DNA from: Arcuatula senhousia
Lineage: Eukaryota; Mollusca; Bivalvia; Mytilida; Mytilidae
Assembly (NCBI GenBank): GCA_963971305.1
Contig: OZ020308.1
Location: 32,951,275-33,015,274, forward strand
Direction of reading: 5' to 3'
DNA: 64,000 nucleotides
Below the pieces are notes generated by a model. The model saw only the letters and a program-made list of their open reading frames with translations. It searched no databases and was not told the DNA's origin. A program made the position numbers and the translations under genes. Each line of letters begins with the position of its first letter. The first letter of the stretch is position 1. Below, piece after piece: positions 1 through 10,500 of this stretch.

Positions 1-101
1 ATCTACCTTTACCACCATGACAACCATTACGATGTTATCACCACCGTAGCAGGTTTCAAGACCAGAGTCTATTACTGCGACAAGTGTAAAAAAGGGTATA
101 A

Positions 102-3053
102 CAACAAGAAGAGCATGCATGCAACAACACATGCATCCTTTGTAAGAAGATACACGAACCTTGTGAAGACAGTTGGATCAACTGTAGCCAATGTGGTCGG
201 AACTTTAGGGGAAAAGAGTGCTTCCAATTCCATTTGGAGCAAACAAAGAAGGGCAACTCAACATGTAAATGGTACTACAAGTGTAAAGACTGTGGCCACA
301 CTGTCAACAGGGAGAAAAGGGAAACAGACCATGAGTGTGGCGAGATATACTGTCCCACCTGTAAACAGTACTGCGATCCAAGCCACCAGTGTTACATGAT
401 GCCTATAGTAATCAAAGAACCTCCCGAAGAGCAAACTTACATCTTCTTTGATTTCGAGTGTACACAAGACGACCTCATAGAATGCGAAAAGGGATACCAA
501 CCTGACACCGACGGAAGATGTTCACACTGTAAAGCCAGTAGCTGTGGAGCTATGGAACATCGACCCAACTTATGCGTGGTTCATAAAGTCTGTACCGTCT
601 GTATGGAAGAGGAAGTAACTGAAGAGAGTACCTGCAAGAACTGTGGACAGAACCAACTGATCTTTAGAGGACCCAATTCCAACAACGACTTTTGCAACTG
701 GTTATTTTCCGGAAACAACAACAACTCCACCGTTATTTGCCACAACTTTAAAGGATACGACTCTTTCCCCGTTCTACAATACCTGTTTCATCATGGAATT
801 CAACCCAAGATAACCCCCAACGGCGCCAAGAACATGGCAGTTACTATTCCAAGCTGCAGCATACGGATGATAGATTCTCTCAACTTTCTACCCACTGCCT
901 TAACCAAACTCCCAAAAATGTTTGGATTCGACGAACTCCATAAAGGATACTTCCCACACCTTTTTAATAGAAAGGAAAACCAGAACGCCCGATTAGAAAC
1001 TCTTCCAGAGATTCGTTACTACAACCCTGATGGAATGAAAGCAGAAGACCGCGAAACATTCGTGAAATGGTACGAAGATCACAGAAACGAACCTTTTGAC
1101 GTCCAAGATGAACTCTTAAAGTACTGCATCACAGACGTAGACATACTGAGAAAAGCCTGTTTAACCTTTAGACAACTGTTCATGGATACTTTAGAGGGTA
1201 CTCCAATCGACCCCTTCCAAAACAGTATCACCATTGCCTCTGCCTGCAACCTAGTCTTTCGATCCAAGTTTCTACGGTGGAATACTATTGGCCTCATCCC
1301 GGCACAAGGCTATCGACCAGAACACAAGCACTCTATTAAAGCCATGAAATGGTTAAAATATGTATCCGCAATAAAAGACATACAGATTCAACATGCCAAG
1401 AACGAAGGAGAAAAACAGATTGGTCCCTACAGAGTAGACGGATACCACGATGGAACCGTGTATGAATTTCACGGCTGTTACTGGCACGGGTGTCCCAGAT
1501 GTTACTCAAAAGAGACCATCAATACGGTCAATAACATGTCCATGTACGATCTACATCAACGGACCTTAGAGAAGAAGACTTATCTGCAACAAGAAGGGTA
1601 CACCTACGTAGAGAAATGGGAATGTGACTTTGAGAGGCAGTTGAAAACTGATACAACCATGAGCGACTTTGTCAACTCCTTAGAGATGATCCCAGCCTTA
1701 GAACCACGAGAAGCCTTTTATGGTGGAAGAACAGAGGCATTTACCTTATACAAACAGACAGAAAGAGATACTATCAACTACTATGACGTGACATCACTCT
1801 ATCCGTTTGTCAACAAGACCGGAAAAGTACCCAAAGGACATCCCGTCATCATCACAGAAAACTTTGGGGACATCCACGAGTACGAAGGATTGGTGAAATG
1901 TAAAGTACTACCACCCAGAAACCTATACATTCCTGTTTTACCCAGCAAGATCAACAACAAACTGATGTTCCCACTGTGTCGTACCTGTACGGAAACCTAC
2001 CAGCAAGAACTTTGTAACCATACTGAAAAAGATAGAGCTATAACGGGAACTTGGGTGACAGATGAACTGAAGAAGGCCTTGAAAAAGGGATATTCCATCT
2101 TAAACATCTACGAAGTATGGCATTTCGAAGAGGTAGAACAGTACGATTCCGGAAGGAAGTCTGGAGGACTCTTCACTGACTACATCAATACATTCTTGAA
2201 AATGAAACAAGAAGCTAGTGGATGGCCAGAGTGGTGCCAATCTGAGGAGGATAAACAGCAATACATCAAGGACTACGAGGAAAAGGAAGGGATACAGTTA
2301 GACTATAACAAAATAGAAAAGAACCCCGGCATCAGGTCTTTAGCCAAACTGATGTTGAACAGCTTTTGGGGCAAGTTTGGACAAAGAAACAACATGCAAC
2401 AGACCACCTACATTACAGAACAAAAGAAATACTTCGATATGTTAACCAGCAAACAAATAGAAGTGACCGGAATCCAGTTTGTTAACGATGAAATGGTGGA
2501 ATTACGATGGAAATATAAAGAAGAATTCATCGAAACCTCAAAGAAAACGAATGTCGTCATAGCAGCCTATACTACCGCCCAGGCCAGACTCAAACTGTAT
2601 TCTTATCTGGAGAATTTGGGACCAAGAGCACTCTACTGTGACACAGACTCCATCGTATTTACATCGAAACCAGGAGAATGGAGGCCTAAGCTGGGAGACT
2701 ACTTAGGGGATTTAACAGATGAAGTACCCGGAAATACTATTACGGAGTTTGTTACGGGAGGACCAAAGAACTATGCATACAAACTAGCCATTCCCGAGAA
2801 AGGAGGAAACAGAACTATGTGTAAAGTTCGTGGAATAACACTAAACTTCAAGAACGCATTAGACATCAACTACGACACCATCAAGGAGATGGTCACCATC
2901 AACAGAAGCGATATCAGGACAGTGAGAGACGAATATAAGATCCAAAGAAGCAATCAAAAACTGTTAACTGTTTCACAAAAGAAAGACTATCGAATTGTAT
3001 TTGACAAAAGAGTGATCATGAACGATTTAACCACCAGACCCTATGGATATTAA
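102..3053 (+). CDS. Polinton/Maverick-type family-B DNA polymerase, 5' partial and frame-broken
   Basis: Protein-primed family-B DNA polymerase of a self-synthesising element. Exonuclease motifs: FFDFEC (445-462), HNFKGYD (about 741), YCITDVDIL (about 1120). Polymerase motifs: A, YYDVTSLYP (about 1780); B, KLMLNSFWGKFG (about 2347); C, YCDTDS (2634-2651). A Cys/His-rich segment lies between exo I and exo II. An insert with FHGCYWHGCPRC (about 1467) resembles the endonuclease-like domain common in these polymerases. The protein ends in PYGY. This frame is open only from 102 and has no nearby ATG (position 234 is TTG). The matching upstream Cys-rich N-terminus lies in another frame at 1-113, so one base is lost or gained at about 103-114. 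The 5' end is beyond the window. Family is secure from motifs; Polinton versus a related adintovirus-like element is not resolved. Confidence 0.88.
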   Translation, partial: QQEEHACNNTCILCKKIHEPCEDSWINCSQCGRNFRGKECFQFHLEQTKKGNSTCKWYYKCKDCGHTVNREKRETDHECGEIYCPTCKQYCDPSHQCYMMPIVIKEPPEEQTYIFFDFECTQDDLIECEKGYQPDTDGRCSHCKASSCGAMEHRPNLCVVHKVCTVCMEEEVTEESTCKNCGQNQLIFRGPNSNNDFCNWLFSGNNNNSTVICHNFKGYDSFPVLQYLFHHGIQPKITPNGAKNMAVTIPSCSIRMIDSLNFLPTALTKLPKMFGFDELHKGYFPHLFNRKENQNARLETLPEIRYYNPDGMKAEDRETFVKWYEDHRNEPFDVQDELLKYCITDVDILRKACLTFRQLFMDTLEGTPIDPFQNSITIASACNLVFRSKFLRWNTIGLIPAQGYRPEHKHSIKAMKWLKYVSAIKDIQIQHAKNEGEKQIGPYRVDGYHDGTVYEFHGCYWHGCPRCYSKETINTVNNMSMYDLHQRTLEKKTYLQQEGYTYVEKWECDFERQLKTDTTMSDFVNSLEMIPALEPREAFYGGRTEAFTLYKQTERDTINYYDVTSLYPFVNKTGKVPKGHPVIITENFGDIHEYEGLVKCKVLPPRNLYIPVLPSKINNKLMFPLCRTCTETYQQELCNHTEKDRAITGTWVTDELKKALKKGYSILNIYEVWHFEEVEQYDSGRKSGGLFTDYINTFLKMKQEASGWPEWCQSEEDKQQYIKDYEEKEGIQLDYNKIEKNPGIRSLAKLMLNSFWGKFGQRNNMQQTTYITEQKKYFDMLTSKQIEVTGIQFVNDEMVELRWKYKEEFIETSKKTNVVIAAYTTAQARLKLYSYLENLGPRALYCDTDSIVFTSKPGEWRPKLGDYLGDLTDEVPGNTITEFVTGGPKNYAYKLAIPEKGGNRTMCKVRGITLNFKNALDINYDTIKEMVTINRSDIRTVRDEYKIQRSNQKLLTVSQKKDYRIVFDKRVIMNDLTTRPYGY

Positions 3054-3289
3054 ATTTTTAAAATAGAATGTAAATAAAACGTAGAATGTTAATAAAAGTT
3101 GTACCCGTTTTTGAGTTTTTATTGAAAACTTAAAGGAAACAGCTATCAATACCATTACAAAGACAAAAAAAAAAGAGCCCATAAAGGGCGAAAAAAAAGA
3201 AAAAAAAAGAGAAGAAACCAATTAGGAATAATCCATACAAGAGTATCACAACACAGGAGTCCATAAAGGGCGACACTAACAAAACAAAT
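3054..3289 (+). other. 3' flank of the polymerase
   Basis: Directly after the stop come two AATAAA-like signals (about 3072 and 3090), then purine-rich sequence in which the phrase CCATAAAGGGCGA occurs twice (about 3179 and 3260). No gene is visible. It is probably the end of the polymerase element; I could not identify its terminal inverted repeat. Confidence 0.4.
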
Positions 3290-3490
3290 GGTTAGGATTA
3301 GGGTTAGGGCTAGGGTAAGGATTAGGGTTAGGGTTAGAGATAAGGGTAAGGGTTAAAGGTTAGGGTAAGGATTAGGGTTAGGGTTAGAGATAAGGTAGGG
3401 TTAAAGGTTAGGGTAAGGATTAGGGTAAGGGTTAGGGTTAAAGGTTAGGGTTAAAGGTTAGGGTAAGGGATTAGAGATTAGGTTTACGAT
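3290..3490 (+). repeat. Degenerate interstitial telomere-like (TTAGGG) array
   Basis: Many TTAGGG, TAAGGG and TTAAAGG words occur in one orientation. A higher-order unit of about 48-50 bases (GGATTAGGGTTAGGGTTAGA followed by TAAGG variants) is seen about twice. TTAGGG is the usual animal telomere repeat. The array is degenerate and internal, so it is an interstitial telomere-like block or an element component, not a chromosome end. Confidence 0.8.
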
Positions 3491-3820
3491 AAGGGTAAGA
3501 TTTAGGGGACGAATAAAAATCAGGGGCGAAAAAAAGGGACGAATTTAAAAAGGGGCGAAGGAAAAAGATTAATCGCTGTTCCGCATGACTACACACGACT
3601 TTACTGATAGAGATCTGAGGTGACAGTTGTCGCCATGTGGTTTGACCTTTCGTCTATGGAAAATTAAAAGTACAAAGTGTTCCATAGAGACCCGGTATAC
3701 TACTTCTATCTCTCAGATAAGCGCAGATGTTAGTTTGAATAGATACCCTTTACAGGATTTGACCCACACCAAATCGATCCTCTGCAACGTGACGGGTGAC
3801 GTGTGCTATAGCAAGCGGAT
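3491..3820. other. Spacer without recognised gene
   Basis: Purine-rich start (GGGGCGAA words) and then unremarkable sequence. No coding exon or known repeat is recognised. Confidence 0.4.
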
Positions 3821-3879
3821 TTCATAAAACATCTTATATTGAGTATATCCTGAAATCCTTCCTCAACTCAAATTTTAAC
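3821..3879 (+). repeat. Left half of a palindromic element split by an insertion
   Basis: Positions 3821-3879 are a near-perfect inverted copy of 6447-6505. The two halves flank the tandem-repeat element at 3885-6440, so that element inserted in or near the loop of an older palindromic (MITE-like) element. Confidence 0.65.
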
Positions 3880-3884
3880 CAATC

Positions 3885-6440
3885 AACAAGAGGCTCCCAG
3901 GAGCCTGAATCGCTCACCTGACATATGTGCCTGAAGTAAAGGTTATAAGGCAAAATCGATTTAACGTTGAAAGGGTCATAAGATTAATAAGGGGGTCATT
4001 TGACAATATGGTGGATCTAAAGGTGCTGATCACTTTTGTTCTCAATCAAAATCTAAAAATCTGTCACCCTTTTTGAGTTATTTGCAAAAAAATGCAGTTT
4101 AACCTAATGTTCTATTTTTAGCCACAGCGGCCATATTTTACAACCAATCAAAAATCCCCACAACAGTTCTATACACCTAATAATAATAAACAATAATACC
4201 AAGTTTGGTTCCATTTGGACTTAAAGTGTCAGAGGAGTTAACATTTTCAATATAAGGAAATGCAGTTAAAATGCTCAATTTTGACGTTCCAAGGGCAATA
4301 ACTCCTCAAAGGAAAGGTCCTACAACGTTGACCCTGTTACAAATTTTGTAGATCTTGATGCGCTTAACAATATGCAATTTAAATTTCTCAAATATCTTGT
4401 ATAATTTTCAAGATATTGAGCTAAACAGGTGTAAAATTTGCAAAAAATCCACAAAAAGGGCAATAACTCCTACATGGGTTGTTGGATTTTCTTCAAAATT
4501 TCAGAGCTGGTAGATCTTGAGGTGCTGATCACTTTTGTTCCCATTCAAAATTTTGAAATCTGTCACTGTTTTAGAGTTATTTGCAAAAAAACTGCCATTT
4601 ACCCCTATGTTCTATTTTTAGCCACAGCGGCCATGTTTTACGACCAATCAAAAATCCCCAAATCAGTTTTATACACCTAATGCTAATAAACAACTATACC
4701 AAGTTTGGTTCCATTTGGACTTAAAGTGTCAGAGGAGTTAACGTCTTTTAATGTAATGAGGAAATGCTGTTAAAATGCTAAATTTTGACGTTCTAAGGGC
4801 AATAACTCCTAAAAGGAAAGGTCCTACAACGTTGACCCTATTACATATTTTGTAGATCTTGATGTGCTTAACAATATGCAATTTAAATTTCTCAAATATC
4901 TAGTATAGTTTTCAAGATATTGAGCTAAACAGGTGCAAAATTTGCAAAAAATCCACAAAAAGGGCAATAACTCCTACATGGGTTGTTGGATTTTCTTCAA
5001 AGGACCAGGGCTGATAAGGCCTGTTTTTGGCCTCAAAATATGGCTGAAAATTAAAAGTTCTAGTTTTCTACATTCACTGTGTTATATACTTAGGCAAGGG
5101 TTAGGGACATAATAAACAATGAAAATAATTTCAATCTATTTAATCTATATATAGAAAATGGCATTCAAAGTTGGAAGATTTTCAACATTTTTTCAAAATT
5201 AGCGGTTTTTACATTATTTTCATGCTTATTTTGTTTTCAATAGTAGTGTGCACAGCCATGTACCAAATAGATACTTTGGGAAAATATTTTTTAGGACCAA
5301 CTTAATTTGTTTCCAAAAGGATTTTGTGGTACATGGGTGTTGCGGTCACTTCCTAGAGCGAAAATTATTAGAAATACGCTAAAAAAACAGCCGATTTGGT
5401 CAATTTTGTGCAATTTGTTCAATTTTGACGTCACTGTGACGTCATAGTATGGTGAAAAATATTAAATTGTCTATGAAGCATTAAAGTACTGACATTTAAC
5501 TAAGTCTTGTCACAATTTTTACTTGAATTCAAACAAAAATAATTTTTGGGCCAAAAATGGCCCTTATCAACCCTAGTCCTTTCAGAGTTGGTAGATCTTG
5601 AGGTGCTGATCACTTTTGTTCCCAATCAAAATTTTGAAATCTGTCACCGTTTTAGAGTTATTTGCAAAAAACTGCCATTTACCTCTATGTTATATTTTTA
5701 GCCACAGCGGCCATGTTTTACAACCAATCAAAAATCCCCACATCAGTTCTATACACCTAATGCTAATAAACAACTATACCAAGTTTGGTTCCATTTGGAC
5801 TTAAAGTGTCAGAGGAGTTAACGTTTTCAATGTAATGAGGAAATGCTGTTAAAATGCTAAATTTTGACGTTCTAAGGGCAATAACTCCTAAAAGGAAAGG
5901 TCCTACAACGTTGACCCTGTTACATATTTTGTAGATCTTGATGTGCTTAACAATATGCAAGTTAAATTTCTCAAATATCTAGTATAGTTTTCAAGATATT
6001 GAGCTAAACAGGTGCAAAATTTGCAAAAAATCCACAAAAAGGGCAATAACTCCTACATGGGTATTTGGATTTTCTTCAAAATTTCAGGGTAGGTAGATCT
6101 TGAGGTGCTGATCACTTTTACCCTTGCCAGAATTTTGATATCTGTAGCCGTTTTTGAGTTATTTGCAAAAAACTGCATTTTACCCCTATGTTCTATTTTT
6201 AGCCATGGCGGCCATGTTTTACGACGAATCAAAAATCCCCACATCAGTTCTAAGCACCGAATGCTAATGTACAACCATACCAAGTTTGGTTGCAATTGGA
6301 CTTATGGTGTCAGAGGAGTTAACGTTTTAAAAAGTTTACGGACGACGGACGACGGACGACGGACGGACGACGGACGACGGACGGACGACGGACGCCAAGT
6401 GATGACAATAGCTCACATGACCCTTCGGGTCAGGTGAGCT
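3885..6440 (+). mobile_element. Family F1 HINE/Pearl-like element, copy 1 (long-unit core)
   Basis: The 5' end carries AACAAGAGGCTCCCAGGAGCC, a small hairpin, and then CGCTCACCTG. The 3' end has a GACGGAC microsatellite (about 6338-6396) and a terminal hairpin TGACCCTTCGGGTCA followed by CAGGTGAGCT, the complement of the 5' GCTCACCTG. The core is a tandem array of long units: 'gatcttgaggtgctgatcac' recurs at about 4020, 4516, 5595 and 6097. No ORF of substance. The architecture matches non-autonomous Helentron-related (HINE/Pearl) elements described from bivalves; that link is inference. One unit is interrupted by a nested element at 5001-5580. Confidence 0.75.
5001..5580. mobile_element. Nested inverted-repeat element in an F1 unit
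   Basis: It begins AGGACCAGGGCTGATAAGGCC and ends with the near-complement GGCCCTTATCAACCCTAGTCCT. The uninterrupted sequence is seen in the neighbouring unit near 4490 ('cttcaaaatttcagag'), which serves as an empty site and fixes the borders to about three bases. No ORF. Two TGACGTCA palindromes lie at 5426-5444. Confidence 0.7.
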
Positions 6441-6446
6441 AAAAAT

Positions 6447-6505
6447 GTTAAAATTTGAGTTGAGGAAGGATTTGAGGAAATACTCAATTTGAGATGTTTT
6501 ATGAA
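6447..6505 (-). repeat. Right half of the split palindromic element
   Basis: Reverse complement of 3821-3879 with few mismatches. Confidence 0.65.
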
Positions 6506-7587
6506 ACTGGGCCTTGTTACTGTTCAGGAGCACCGGAGTTCACTTTCGATTGACTTGAGTTCACAATACTGATTGCAGTTTTGTTGTATATATTTTATGT
6601 TTGTGTTGTGGTGTTTTATGTTTCCGATTCTGTCCTTGTCTTTTTGGATTAACGACATTTGATTGTTCCTTTGGTACACCTTTTTTTTTCTTTTCTTTCT
6701 TGACATTGATACTTATCATCCTATCATCCAATTTCGTTAATTTTGTTTTTACCTTTAATTTAAAACTTCTTTTCTTTTTATTCATTTTATGCGTTTTTTA
6801 AATTGAAATTCACACCAAAGCCACTGTGATTGACAATATTCTAGAAGATATGTACAAGAATGTGTCCGAAAGACATAATGATAATGCCCCATTTCACAAT
6901 ATATATCAGACGGGAGGACAAACAGACGGACTATATTATTAATATTGTACGCTCCAGTGCTTATGGTAAAAATGTCAATATTTTAGTTGTACTATGAGCT
7001 GAATTTTCCTTCAACGTCCGGTCCGGTATAGCACGCTTGTTTTCCCGAACGGCGTTCAGAGTCTTTTTAACGCCCTTTTCTCTGAAAAGTTTAGACGTTA
7101 TAAAACACACGCGTAACCCACAAGAAAAACTAGTTTGTTCTTATTTTCGAAGAAAAAGAATAATAAGATTATTTGTTACTTCGGAAGCGTCACAGGTTTA
7201 ACCTGCCTCATATAATTTAAACACGTCTTACCAATCAAAAATACAGTTACCAAGATGGATGTATAAAAACAGTTAGTTTAGCTATTCTGTGCATTCCTAT
7301 TTCAAAGAGTAACCTCACATTAACAGAATTTATATCAAAACATTGAAAGAAGGTATTCAAAACAAGAAACATTCGAACAGGGAAGCCAAATTCATCACCG
7401 AGGATATAAATCATGTGTAATACAAGGAATAAAACCTTGTCCCATGTCACCAAAGGTTCTCAACATAGGACGATCCCATCGCCATACAATTTAAATGGAT
7501 AAAGTAGGATCGCTTCGTTGGCTTCAAGTGTTTAAAACAATTTTTGATTAAAAAAAAAAGTTTTTAATGATAAAAAGCCATTTTTTT
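6506..7587. other. Intergenic DNA, 3' of the collagen C4-like gene
   Basis: No exon is recognised. About 7250-7450 resembles 29790-29960: both share 'gaacagggaagccaaat' and an 'agtaacct' context, so an old dispersed repeat is present. The rest is AT-rich and unassigned. Confidence 0.4.
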
Positions 7588-8060
7588 TTATTTTGAACAA
7601 ACAACACATTCCACCATGATTTGATTTTGGTATGGAGGACATGGTAAAGTTCCACATTTAGTGTTTACGGGATAAAGAAGAAATCCATACTCGCTTTTCT
7701 CTCCATGTTGTAGGTACTCTGGGCTAGAATCTACACAAATGTAAGAAGATGGCTTATGACCTGAAGCACCAGAACCTAATATACCCTGGTATTCATTGGT
7801 CCATCCCGGATAACAAGATCTTCTACCAGGAATCATAATTGACGAGGAAGCTTTGGAATTTCTGCAAACAGAGCAGGGTACATCGTTCTGCGAGGAACCA
7901 TGGGCAAAATTATCAACTTCATACTCGGCACCATATAACGTACTCCAGTCTGAAGTCAAAGAGATGTTGGACAGGTCGGGATCACGCGGAAGACACAGGA
8001 TATTGGTAGGACCACCAGAGTAAGTCGAAGAAACAACATAATTTTGACCGGTGGTGTACC
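7588..8060 (-). CDS. Short-chain collagen C4-like protein, exon 3 (C-terminal domain)
   Basis: Terminal exon of a three-exon gene (18450-18150, 11010-10936, 8060-7588); summed coding length 849 bases, 282 residues. The domain is the non-collagenous C-terminal domain of mollusc and sponge 'short-chain collagen C4' proteins: GYTTGQNYV, CLPRDPDLS, GAEYEVDNF, CSVCRNSK, MIPGRRSCYPGW, SSYICVDSSPE, CGTLPCPPY, VECVVCSK and stop (7588-7590). The many cysteines suggest disulphides in a secreted protein. The acceptor TTCTTTTCAG precedes 8060 and the phase (1) matches exon 2. No Gly-X-Y repeat is present in this gene. Family by recognition; function is unknown to me. A TGA in exon 1 may inactivate this copy. 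Confidence 0.87.
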
Positions 8061-8130
8061 CTGAAAAGAATGAAATCGATTAAGTTAATGTTTTATTGAC
8101 ATTAAAGAAGGTGTAAGATATATATAAGAG
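8061..8130 (-). other. Intron 2 of the collagen C4-like gene, start
   Basis: Intron 2 spans 8061-10935. It is filled by a SINE, a CTGTCAG-rich segment, a TIR element, and a fold-back element with a nested TTAA element. Confidence 0.6.
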
Positions 8131-8345
8131 ACGGTGGTGTATAGTAGTTAACGCATGTGACCACTAACACCAATTGAAGGTTCGTGTTTTGATCTTTATT
8201 AGAGGTAAAAATTTATGAACAAATTTTCCGAATCTCTTTCACTCCCTCTCTTGACAAAATTTCCTACATTTGCGAGAATGCTAGTCCTTCGGAAAAGAGG
8301 AAAACTGGGTATCCTTTGTCAACTTTCCTTAAGAACATTTTTTTC
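8131..8345 (+). mobile_element. tRNA-derived SINE
   Basis: The head has an A-box-like GGTGTATAGTAGTTAACGC and a B-box-like GGTTCGTGTTTTGATC about 35 bases later, in order and on the plus strand. The body follows to about 8345. The borders are approximate. Confidence 0.5.
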
Positions 8346-8364
8346 CATATAGCCACATTACTGT

Positions 8365-8570
8365 CATGAATCTAAAACTGTCAGGGTGTAGAACTACCAG
8401 GGCTTAGAACAGTTTTAGATATGTCAGAGCGTAGAAAAGTTCTAAATCTGTCAATGGGTAGAACTGTTTTAAGCTCTGACAGTTTTACCCTCTGACAGTT
8501 CTTTAACTGTCAGCAAAGCAGAATTAGAACAGAATCCTGACGGTTTCTGACAGTTCTAAAGAGATGTAAG
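8365..8570. repeat. Cluster of direct and inverted CTGTCAG / TAGAAC motifs
   Basis: Within about 200 bases CTGTCAG or its complement CTGACAG occurs repeatedly, each next to TAGAAC or GTTCTA. The first half carries mostly one orientation and the second half the other, so the segment could fold into several hairpins. Confidence 0.6.
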
Positions 8571-8596
8571 AACAGTCCCTAGCTGTACATCAGAAG

Positions 8597-9203
8597 TACA
8601 AGTTACGAAAACGTAACCCTAACTCCGTTACTATCCGTGATGGTTACGCTTCCCGTTTCTTTTGAAATACCTGAACCAAGTGCAATCTTCATTTTTCCGG
8701 TATGTCTTCCTTGTTTTGTCTTGTCTTGTGGACATTTGAGTTCGGTAATTTTGTTATTACCTTTATTTCTCGCCTTCAACGGAGCAAAACAATATTCTTG
8801 AATACACACTTTTTCTAATCTGTTTGAATATTTGCATACGGAACACTGTTTTAGCATAAGTTTCAGTCAAACGTGTTGATGAATTTTCAGATAAATCACA
8901 AATTCAGGTTAAAGTCAGATATTTTCACTTTTACACCGATCTTGAACTCTATGAAGTTCAAGATAAGAAATTTAATGCTCATTACTTTACTTACTTAGTA
9001 ATTAAACATTCAAAAGTTACTATGACGATCGTATATGATGTAAAATATCAAATATATATCATTGAATAGAGGGTCAGGTTCATAATCTGCATCAATGTGT
9101 GCGAACTTAAGCGCCACTAATTGGTTTCGCTGTGCTCCGTTAACTGGTGGATATCGTAACCCCCACGGAGAGTAACGGAGTAAGGGTTTCGTCATCGTAA
9201 CTA
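8597..9203. mobile_element. Small TIR element (MITE-like)
   Basis: The left arm (about 8597-8650, with CTAACTCCGTTACT and GGTTACG) is an imperfect inverted copy of the right arm (about 9150-9203). No ORF. The superfamily cannot be assigned. Confidence 0.55.
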
Positions 9204-9346
9204 CAGAAGTACGGTGCCATTCTGTGGTTTAAAATTTCCACAGGAACAGACGACGCTGACCCATAATTCATTAATCTGGATGGAGAAACAGATATCGTTT
9301 CGAGAGTACACATGTTCAGAAGTGTCAGCGTTAGTTGTATGGAGAC

Positions 9347-10500
9347 CTGGGTGTCGTTTCATAAAGCGATCGCTTATTAACGTGCTCGTTATCCTATGGA
9401 AACTACACAGGCAAAATGTTGACTGCGTTAAACGTGCGTCTGGTGTACGTTAAACGCATGTCATCTGACGCATATTAAGGGGATACGTTACGTTAAAAAC
9501 GACGTCAATGCACTTTGGGATTGGGCTTGAATCATATGTATTTTATTTTCAATCCAGGGGCCAATTGAAAAACAGCGAGCAGCGACCGCTGGTCACATTG
9601 AAGGCTGCTGGCTGTTTTCCATTGTGGATATTTAAAATATACGTTTATAATGTAGGTTGTGTCGCGTACACTTATTCCACATCTCATTTTCTTCTAGTTA
9701 TCGATAAAATTTACCTGTGAAACAGAAAAACGTCCATTTTCGATTTGAAACGCAACGTCAATTTTACTTGAACAGTGTTGAACTTTAACGCTATTGTTTG
9801 TCTTTAACGTTCATTCTTGAAAAAAGATGGTCCATGACCTATGACAAAATACATACGGTTGTTTAGAGAAAGATTTGAACTTTCTTGTGTTAGTTTTTGG
9901 TTGAAATGTAATGAGAAAATTTTGTTTTAATCAATGGAGAATAACAAAGTTTTTAAAATATTGGATCTTTTCCTATTACTTCTATATAAATTTCCCGCCA
10001 AAAACGATATTTTCAAGGTGAAATAACTTGAAAAATCAACCCATGACCCCCTATTTCAAATGAATATTTCAATGTGTCATGGTATTACCATTTATTATGC
10101 AAATTTGTTTTGAAAAGTAAGATGGTCGACCAAAGTAACGTATCCCCTTAAATTGGCGTTTCTAACCGCGTACGTCTGACGCATGTTAAAAATTTATCTT
10201 GGCAATATTTTTATTTCACAATAAAACACACTAAATAAATAACTTACTAACTTCATACATTTTAGGAAACTATATGTCTGACGTATGGTAAACGTACGTT
10301 TAACGCACGTTTAAAAAACGTACGTCTGACATATGTTTTTACAATAATTTGACGTTGAAATGTATGTTTAACATACGTTTATGCACTACGTCAGACGCAC
10401 GTTTTTATTAACGTACGTCAGACGTATGTCTAAATTTTGCCTGTGTAAATGGGCTTACGTGCACGTAAGGCTAATGATCGCTTTATGAAACGGCACCCAG
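9347..10500. mobile_element. Fold-back element with inverted ends
   Basis: It starts CTGGGTGTCGTTTCATAAAG and ends with the near-complement CTTTATGAAACGGCACCCAG. Each side is built of ACGTACGTCTGACGCATGTT-type motifs in both orientations (about 9430-9475 and 10155-10430). No protein is encoded. No clear target-site duplication is visible. It is interrupted by the TTAA-flanked element 9479-10147. Confidence 0.7.
9479..10147. mobile_element. TTAA-flanked TIR element (piggyBac/Kolobok-type, non-autonomous)
   Basis: TTAA stands at 9475-9478 and at 10148-10151. Directly inside, GGGGATACGTTAC is matched by its exact complement GTAACGTATCCCC at the other end (13-bp TIR). TTAA target duplication is the hallmark of piggyBac and Kolobok transposons. 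No transposase ORF is present. The segment at about 9590-9690 has an inverted relative at about 20180-20290, which suggests a family. Confidence 0.75.

Noticed and set aside
234..236. TTG at 234 as the start of the polymerase
   Set aside because: The frame is open and family-like upstream to 102, and the N-terminal Cys-rich part continues in another frame to the window start, so 234 is not a true start.
3290..3490. True chromosome end
   Set aside because: The array is degenerate and unique sequence and genes continue on both sides.
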